Shown here: in pieces, positions 57,671 to 64,000 of the stretch
Layout: each line of letters opens with the position of its first letter
Position numbering within the stretch: position 1 is the first letter of the stretch
Assembly: GCA_011009095.1 (NCBI GenBank)
Contig: VTPC01000807.1
Span: 1-64,000, forward strand
DNA length: 64,000 nucleotides
Origin: Ignelater luminosus
Lineage: Eukaryota; Arthropoda; Insecta; Coleoptera; Elateridae
Reading direction: 5' to 3'
The notes under the pieces: model-generated
Told to the model about the DNA's origin: nothing
What the model saw: the letters and a program-made list of their open reading frames with translations, nothing else
Databases searched by the model: none
Program-made: the position numbers and the translations under genes

Positions 57671-60270
57671 ATACATGGTGCAGCAAAGTAGTGTCACACA
57701 ACTAGAGTATTTCGATTTGTTTTATAACGAATTATTATAATTATGCCTTTTGAAATGTAAGTGCTTATTTGAGTGCTCCTTTTAAATACTTTTCTTAATT
57801 GCTTGCCTGTCAAAAACTAAGCGTTTGGTACCTATAAATTTGCTCTTTAATACATTGCATAAACTTAATACAAGACAGTTCAATCATCTTATTCTGAATG
57901 AATATTCCATGCTAAAACAGAATAGTTAATTTGTTCTCAAGTTCTTGAATGTTATTTTAAAAGTCAATCGTGGTATGGTAATAAATGTTTCCAGTTTTTG
58001 CAATCCAATTCATAGCAATTGTATAAGATTTCTAATTTGGCTAATCTAAGAATGAGCGAAATCTGTTTTCTAAAGGCCAAGTGGAGAAGCTGATTGGACA
58101 ATTTTCTAAACAGAGCTTTTTTATTTGAAAATTACCAAAGCGTTGTACAAACATACTGTCAGTTTCTCAGAAGACAGAAGATTCAACGAGGCTTTTTCGT
58201 TATGAACAACCGAAAAGGTTTGACAAATGAGTAAAGTTGACGATTTTCTTGTTGCTCCAAAAAAGTCGAATTAAAACTTCAATCTTCAAAATCCTTTTTA
58301 AAGGTTAAAGCTGAACTTTTTGGCTTATTTTTGAATCCACATGCACCCTCTAAAATCCATGCCCTAAAAGTTTCATTGTACTTTAGAATGTATCAGGCCC
58401 TAGAACAATTGTTCTGTTAAATAAATGGACAGCAAAATATGAACTTTACGGTTGCTAGCTATGAAGGTATATTAGGTAGTGAAAAGATATGGATGATCAA
58501 AAACAGTGAGAAAGGCAAAAAAAGTGTCTAGATGTGTTTTGTATTCTGCTCAAAGTTCTGCATAATACCGATGAGCAAAGGTCTCCTTACAAGCGCTTTT
58601 TTTCTTCAGTGAATGGTAGCAAACATCTTCAAAAACGATAACCAGATATAAATTAATTCACGAATCATAGTAGATTCAATACATAATTTTACAAGTTTGT
58701 AGTTGCGGTTGTTTTATCCAAGTATCCTTTTTATCTAATATACTTTTTACACTTTTTCCTTCAAAATACATAATATGTATAGCATGATGACCACAAAATT
58801 CAGTTAAAAGTCATTGACGGATTTAGCGCAGTTCTCACACACTATATTAGATTAGTTTTTTCCTGTTTATCAAATAATTAATAAACAAAAGCTTTTTAAC
58901 TTAGATAAGATTAAATTTATCATTCCTTACGTGTGGGTTGCACAAAATAGTGAATATATTCAATAATTTATAGTTGGCATTTGCAATACAATCGAGAAGA
59001 TCCCAAAATTAAAATTGTACAAGATCTAAAAATAAAATACGAAAATGTCAACACAGTAAGAAAAAAAAGTACCACCATCAGCATCTTTAAATCAAAAATA
59101 AGTTTCGCAGATTTATTTTTGATTTGGCTAATGTTAGTCTGCAATTTTAGAACTACTTAGTTAAATTTTAAAGTTCTAATAATAGATGTGGAAGTTCTAG
59201 TAATACATTATCATTTCTACACATTTGTATATTGCATACAGTTTTGTCATTTAACAAGCTTAAAGCAAAACTTGACCATTGTTCATTCTGTTATGGTTGT
59301 CTACCATGGTGGGCGTATGAGTGGAAATAAATCGTGTGCCCCAATAGTAGCTATACTTCGATGAGATTACAAGCATGAGAACAAAGATAATACAACAATA
59401 CCTTATGTAATGACTTACTTTGATATTATAAAGGGAACAGTGTTATGACCTATAAACGTTATCGCATAAGAAAGCTAATCTATAGTCGTATTAGTAATAA
59501 GTGTAATAACTAATAAGAAGAATTTGCGCAGGCATTATATGATCGATTCGATTCTGATTATGATTTGTAATACTGCATCAGTGGTATATTTTTTAAAAAC
59601 AGCGAATCTTTTGCTTATAATTTTTTTATATATTAAACAAAAATAAAAATATTCATAATTTTAAAGTCGTATGAACTCTTGTTGATCATTCGATAAATGG
59701 AGAAACAAACTGATATCTGAATTATATAGCGTTATTCTCTCACATATCATTCCTAATTAATCTACTCTTTATCGTCTTAATTAGTTTATTCATTCGATCG
59801 AGCTATCTGTTACTATAATCTAAAATATATTATTCAATGTTTGTAATATACATAATATTGTGTAAAATTTTTAATACTATTAATTCAAAATTTCCAAAAA
59901 TTATTTCAAACCCCTTAAAAGTATCCATATTGCATTGAATTCTTAACATAATGACATTGAGTGCTAGCAATCCAATTCGAGAAAAGTCTGAAGAATTCAG
60001 ATTCAAGATCTACTACAATTTGGCTTCCATTAGATGCTACCTGTAACAAACCTTTTTAACCCCGATTATTTTACTTTAAAAAGGTTACCTACTCAAATAA
60101 CAAACTTGCTCATCAGAAACACAATCCGGCTTAAAAGAGACTCATCTCGTTTGGGCTGCAGGTGTCAATCAGCTTTAAGTCAGAGCTGGATATTCACATA
60201 AGGGGATAAACAATAAATCTGCCGAATAGTCTTATTCAATCAAATACCACTAACGTCAATTAAACCAAAG
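57671..60270. other. No gene recognised
   Basis: Very AT-rich. Near 60042, on the minus strand, GTTTGTTACAG is followed by a frame VASNGSQIVVDLESEFFRLF and on to a stop about 40 codons later. This is a possible terminal exon with no known similarity. Confidence 0.35.
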
Positions 60271-60273
60271 TTA

Positions 60274-61789
60274 TTGGGCGCCAATGTTTCTTGATTATAA
60301 TAAAGGGAAGAAACCATAAATTCCCAGGCAGATTTATGATTTATCAGTAAAACACAAAAACAACAACATAGAACTCAAATTATGCTTTATTGTATTGCAA
60401 AAACCAAAAAACCAAATTGTTTAAATTAAAACATCAAGCAATAAACTTTATGCTTTTTTTAAGACAAACTGTGATGAAAAAACTTAATTATTTAATTGAG
60501 AGACCAAATAACATTTAAAAACTAAAGCAATCTTATTTTGTTCAGTTATTTACATTATCCTTTTAATAAAGTAACGAACTTTAAATAAAATAGTTTGAGA
60601 AAGTAAAAACAAATGAACAATGCAAAAACAAGTCTATAATAATAATTGTTTATATTGGCAATAACCTATTCAACGTTCAGGTTACACAAATATTTCTTTA
60701 AAACAAGTTTTCAAAATTTCGAATTTAACTCGAGAGTACAATTTTAATACACAGGTAATTATTATTTGTCGCACTCAGATTGGTTTAAACAATGGTATAT
60801 CCACGTGCAAAAATGTAATTATAAACTCACCACTGACCCCAATGATCAAAAGTGGTTACGCCCATGGAATCTTCGGTAGCGATTTCAACATATTGCACCA
60901 TATTACCTTATGCAAAATTTTAGCTCAACAAATTGTAGAAATGGTTACGCTGATAACTTCTTAATTCTCGCAATACCAAACCCAGCTTAACACTTGAACG
61001 ACGATATTCTTTCTTAACCATAGTTCAAGAAACAATGCCAGACGGCCCAATTTAATATTTACCATTCGAGATAAATTTTAGTAACCACGAAATTCCAAAA
61101 TTCGCTGCACTAATTACTTCAAAAGCCACTAACACAATTATTCGAAGGAAGTACCATATTCCATGAGAAATTCCACATTCAGCAGTAGAATTATACCAAA
61201 CAAATTTTAAAACCAAGAACCAACCAACCTGTTGATGGTACGACTTCTTTCACCACAATCCTTTGTCTCGGATCAAAACGGAAGGACCTCGCCCTAGGAA
61301 GAGTCCAATTCTTCCGCCAAATTTTAAAATGTGAACGGACTAAGATGATACAAATTAAAACTACAGAGAGAATCCAAAGGCTAGGATTAAGATTTTACTT
61401 TTTTAAATTAAATTGAAATTTCTAAAGAATTATCAAATACAAATAAGATTTTTAGACGGGAAAATAACGAATATTCAAAAAAATGTTAAAATCGAACCGT
61501 TGAAGGATATTTGTATGGGGGATTCCCCCAAAAACATAAGATCCGTATTTTTCTATAAACGATGATTTTAAATAAGAAAAACTTGAAACTATAGAATTCC
61601 TAATACAATTTAATGAATAAACAAATCAAATTTTGAATTCAACGATAAATTATGAAAATTAACATCAAAAAAGTCGAGAGTATGCATCCACTTTATTTTA
61701 TGACACTCTCGTACCAACATAGATTAATAAAATATTGGCGGGATTTTAGAAAATTTAAATAATTTTATGACGAGTAACGAACCGTTACA
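60274..61789 (-). other. Possible LTR with primer-binding site, minus orientation
   Basis: On the minus strand, text ending AAGAAACA is followed directly by TTGGCGCCCAA (complement of 60274-60284). TGGCGCCCAA is the primer-binding sequence for tRNA-Lys used by gypsy-type retroelements, and an LTR ends in CA just before it. An AATAAA lies ~100 bases upstream (complement of 60386-60391), as expected in an LTR. The outer LTR boundary is unsure; TGTAACGG (complement of ~61782-61789) is one candidate. No gag or pol is present beyond the site, and no second LTR was found. Confidence 0.3.
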
Positions 61790-61912
61790 TACCTTACTCC
61801 TTAACCTGTTACTGTAGGGAAATGAATCATTGCTGTGAGTATATCCCTCAATTACCATTATACCTTGACACTCAGAGATATGTAATTAACTCAATTTGAT
61901 CTCAGTAATCTA

Positions 61913-63207
61913 CGAGGGTGGTCTGAAAAGTTTCCGACCTCAACGTGAAGATGGCAGCACTCGTAAATAAAAGCTACTGAATTTCGTTGTTTATCTGTTG
62001 ACAGTTACTCACCAAAGTTTCAGCCATTTTGGACGCGCAGTTTTTATGTAACAGTCGTTTGAGTGAGTTGATGTGAGTTTTTTTTGTGAAAATGGACAAA
62101 ATCGAGTATCGAACTGTCATTAAATATTTGTTTTTGAAAGGCAATACGCCTTCGCAAATAAAAGATGAGTTGGATTCTGCGAATGGGGACTCTGCACCAT
62201 CATTTACCACAGTGAAATTTTGGGCTGCTGAATTTAAACGTGGCCGTAAGAGCTTGGGAGACGATGAACGTTCGGGACGTCCAAAAACTGCAACTACCGA
62301 CGAAAACATCGCCAAAGTTCACCAAATGGTGCTAGACGACCGCCGAATTAAAGTGAGAGAGATAGCAGAGGTTATGAACATGTCAAAAGAACGTGTTTGT
62401 CACATATTAAATCAACATTTAGGCATGAGAAAGCTGTCCGCGCGTTGGGTGCCGCGTTTGCTCACGTTAGACCAAAAACGTGTTCGAATGAATATTTCCA
62501 ACGCTCTTTTGGCGCAGTTTAGGCGAAATAAATCCGAGTTTTGGCGCCGATTAATTACTGTAGATGAAACTTGGATACACCATTATACGCCCGAAACAAA
62601 AGTACAGTCCAAACAGTGGACTGCAAAGGGGGAACCGGCTCCAAAAAAAGCAAAAACTGTTTTTTCGGCTGGGAAAGTGATGGCGACTGTTTTTTGGGAT
62701 AGTCATGGAGTTATTTTAATCGATTATCTTCAAAAAGGAAAAACCATTACAGGAGCATACTATGCATCATTACTTGACAAGCTGAAGGCAGAACTTGCGA
62801 AAAAACGGCCACATTTGCAGAAAAAGAAAATCCTGTTTCACCAAGACAACGCACCGTCTCACACCTCAGCGGTTGCCATGGCGAAAATCCACGAATTACG
62901 GTTTGAACTGCTTGACCATCCGCCTTACTCACCAGATCTAGCCCCAAGCGACTTCTTTTTGTTCCCTCATCTAAAAATTGCGCTCGGAGGACAAAGATTT
63001 TCGTCAAATGAAGAGGCAATCACCTTCGTGAACAATTATTTTGCAGAGAAAAATGCCGAGTACTATTTGGACGGGTTACAGAGATGGGAGCATCGCTGGG
63101 AGAAGTGTGTAGAGTTACAAGGAGACTATGTTGAAAAATAAAAAAAAAATCTTCAGAAAAAATGTCTTGTATCTTTGTTAGGTCGGAAACTTTTCAGACC
63201 ACCCTCG
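61913..63207 (+). mobile_element. Complete mariner element
   Basis: Both ends carry an identical 28-bp inverted repeat (61913-61940, starting CGAGGGTGGTCTGAAAAG, and 63180-63207). The element is flanked by the TA target duplication at 61911-61912 and 63208-63209. Length is 1295 bp, the usual size of full mariners. It holds one uninterrupted transposase gene, with an AATAAA-like poly(A) signal overlapping the stop region (63136 on). Identical ends and an open gene indicate recent insertion, in contrast to every other element in the window. Confidence 0.97.
62092..63141 (+). CDS. Mariner transposase, intact
   Basis: It cuts and pastes its own element by binding the 28-bp inverted repeats and joining them at TA dinucleotides, acting in the nucleus. 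I chose the ATG at 62092 (MDKIEYRTV), giving 349 residues, the standard mariner length; the upstream GTG two codons earlier is not needed. Residues ~1-110 form the paired helix-turn-helix DNA-binding region, with RSGRPKTATTDENI as the linker between the two parts. WVPRLL at 119-124 is the mariner 'WVPHEL' dimerisation/linker motif. The catalytic triad is D158 (VDETWIHH), D252 (HQDNAPSH) and D287 (YSPDLAPSD). The 34 residues between the last two make it a true DD34D mariner. There is no stop, frameshift or lost key residue, so the enzyme may be functional. Confidence 0.97.
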   Translation: MDKIEYRTVIKYLFLKGNTPSQIKDELDSANGDSAPSFTTVKFWAAEFKRGRKSLGDDERSGRPKTATTDENIAKVHQMVLDDRRIKVREIAEVMNMSKERVCHILNQHLGMRKLSARWVPRLLTLDQKRVRMNISNALLAQFRRNKSEFWRRLITVDETWIHHYTPETKVQSKQWTAKGEPAPKKAKTVFSAGKVMATVFWDSHGVILIDYLQKGKTITGAYYASLLDKLKAELAKKRPHLQKKKILFHQDNAPSHTSAVAMAKIHELRFELLDHPPYSPDLAPSDFFLFPHLKIALGGQRFSSNEEAITFVNNYFAEKNAEYYLDGLQRWEHRWEKCVELQGDYVEK

Positions 63208-63209
63208 TA

Positions 63210-64000
63210 CTTACCCTGCGATTCGTGTATCTTATATAGTTGGTTGGTTCTTCTTTAATTCTTGAGTATGCATTTAATTGTTTTAAATTAATGTATACCA
63301 TCAATTTAAAACGCTATTGTAATGCACTCCATAAGTTAAGATCATCGATTTGACACTGATTTCAAAATGACACACAATTTACCTAAATGGATAAATTACT
63401 GCTCAATTCATTTTGAATACATTTATCTTCCAACCTAAAATTGATGGTTACATCAAATAATCTATAATTTCTAAACTGCAGACAAATAAAGGGCTATTCA
63501 ATTTATTTCGAAAGGAAAATATAGCTTCAGTGGTTAGGAAAAGCAATTTCTTTGCGGTAAAACATTATTTACAACGTGTTCAAAAATTATTACCTTATGG
63601 AAGAGTATTTACATCATAAACTTTCAAATTTATTTTTAACCAAAGTTTTTATGGTTATTCCTACTTAATGTAACACTACTGTGGTGGTTTTTTAAGCCCC
63701 GTATGTTTGAATTGTCACGTTTGTTTGGGCGTGGTGAAAATATATTACGTGCACTAAAAGTTTAGATAGTGGTGGTACTTTTTTATATTGTACACGTTAT
63801 AAAACACACGGTAAAATGTAAATTTTAAAATGTTCTTTTAATCCAAAATGTACACTCATGTCTGGATTTATAATAATTATACACTTTAGGGTAATATTTT
63901 ATAATGTTGTGTCATGTAATCAAGTTGTTGTTTAACAAGTAGTGCAGGTGTTAACAATGCTACTACATGTTTACGCCCAAATATATGTACATAAATTAAA
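63210..64000. other. No gene seen
   Basis: AT-rich sequence to the end of the window. Immediately after the mariner, the minus strand shows a donor-like GGGTAAGTA that spans the insertion site (see findings). Confidence 0.45.

Noticed and set aside
61974-63019. Minus-strand open frames opposite the mariner gene
   Set aside because: They are shadows of the intact plus-strand transposase.
1-64000. tRNA, rRNA or snRNA genes
   Set aside because: I looked for conserved tRNA A/B boxes, rRNA core words and snRNA signatures by eye and found none I could support. A covariance-model scan would be decisive.

Overview
This is a gene-poor, AT-rich stretch of an arthropod nuclear genome, most likely an insect. 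The evidence is the mix of transposon families (an intact mariner, Tc1-like, piggyBac-like, pogo/Tigger-like, Jockey-type and other non-LTR retrotransposon relics, and many small elements ending in TACAGGGTG- or CACTGTA-like inverted repeats with TA targets), together with spliceosomal-looking signals and no bacterial gene organisation. The order cannot be fixed from sequence alone. I found no convincing complete host gene. A few candidate exons are listed with low confidence.

Layout. 1-849: right part of a foldback element cut by the window edge. 3.4-4.5 kb: a diverged member of an unidentified coding-like repeat family, here called family X. 5.9-6.9 kb: a 1-kb foldback DNA transposon with ~410-bp arms and a scrap of transposase. 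9.15-10.46 kb: a small relative of that foldback, then a decayed Tc1-like transposase. 14.3-17.2 kb and 21.9-22.3 kb: the best copies of family X, all in one orientation. 20.6-21.8 kb: a decayed RAG1-like transposase gene. 22.8-23.6 kb: a non-autonomous element with TA-flanked inverted repeats.

26.7-31.3 kb: a candidate 3' exon, then a non-LTR retrotransposon relic (endonuclease end, linker, reverse transcriptase, RNase H) interrupted by a 1.2-kb GC-rich block of opposite polarity. 34.7-37.4 kb: a diverged ~62-bp tandem repeat array with a 274-bp higher-order duplication. 38.8-41.35 kb: a Jockey-like LINE relic split by a DNA transposon, which itself contains a pogo-like MITE and a 5'-truncated CR1-like LINE end. 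A second Jockey-like relic lies at 44.4-45.1 kb. 43.1, 49.2 and 50.0 kb: three further inverted-repeat elements.

50.9-53.1 kb: a piggyBac-like relic with TTAA ends, inserted in another LINE relic. 56.5-57.7 kb: a degenerate, GC-richer repeat block. 60.3 kb: a possible LTR/primer-binding-site junction. 61.9-63.2 kb: a complete mariner with perfect 28-bp inverted repeats and an intact transposase. It is the only clearly intact protein-coding gene in the window.

The intervening sequence is AT-rich and holds no protein signature I recognise. It is intergenic or intronic. The window reads as a layered transposon graveyard in which the order of several insertions can be deduced from nesting.
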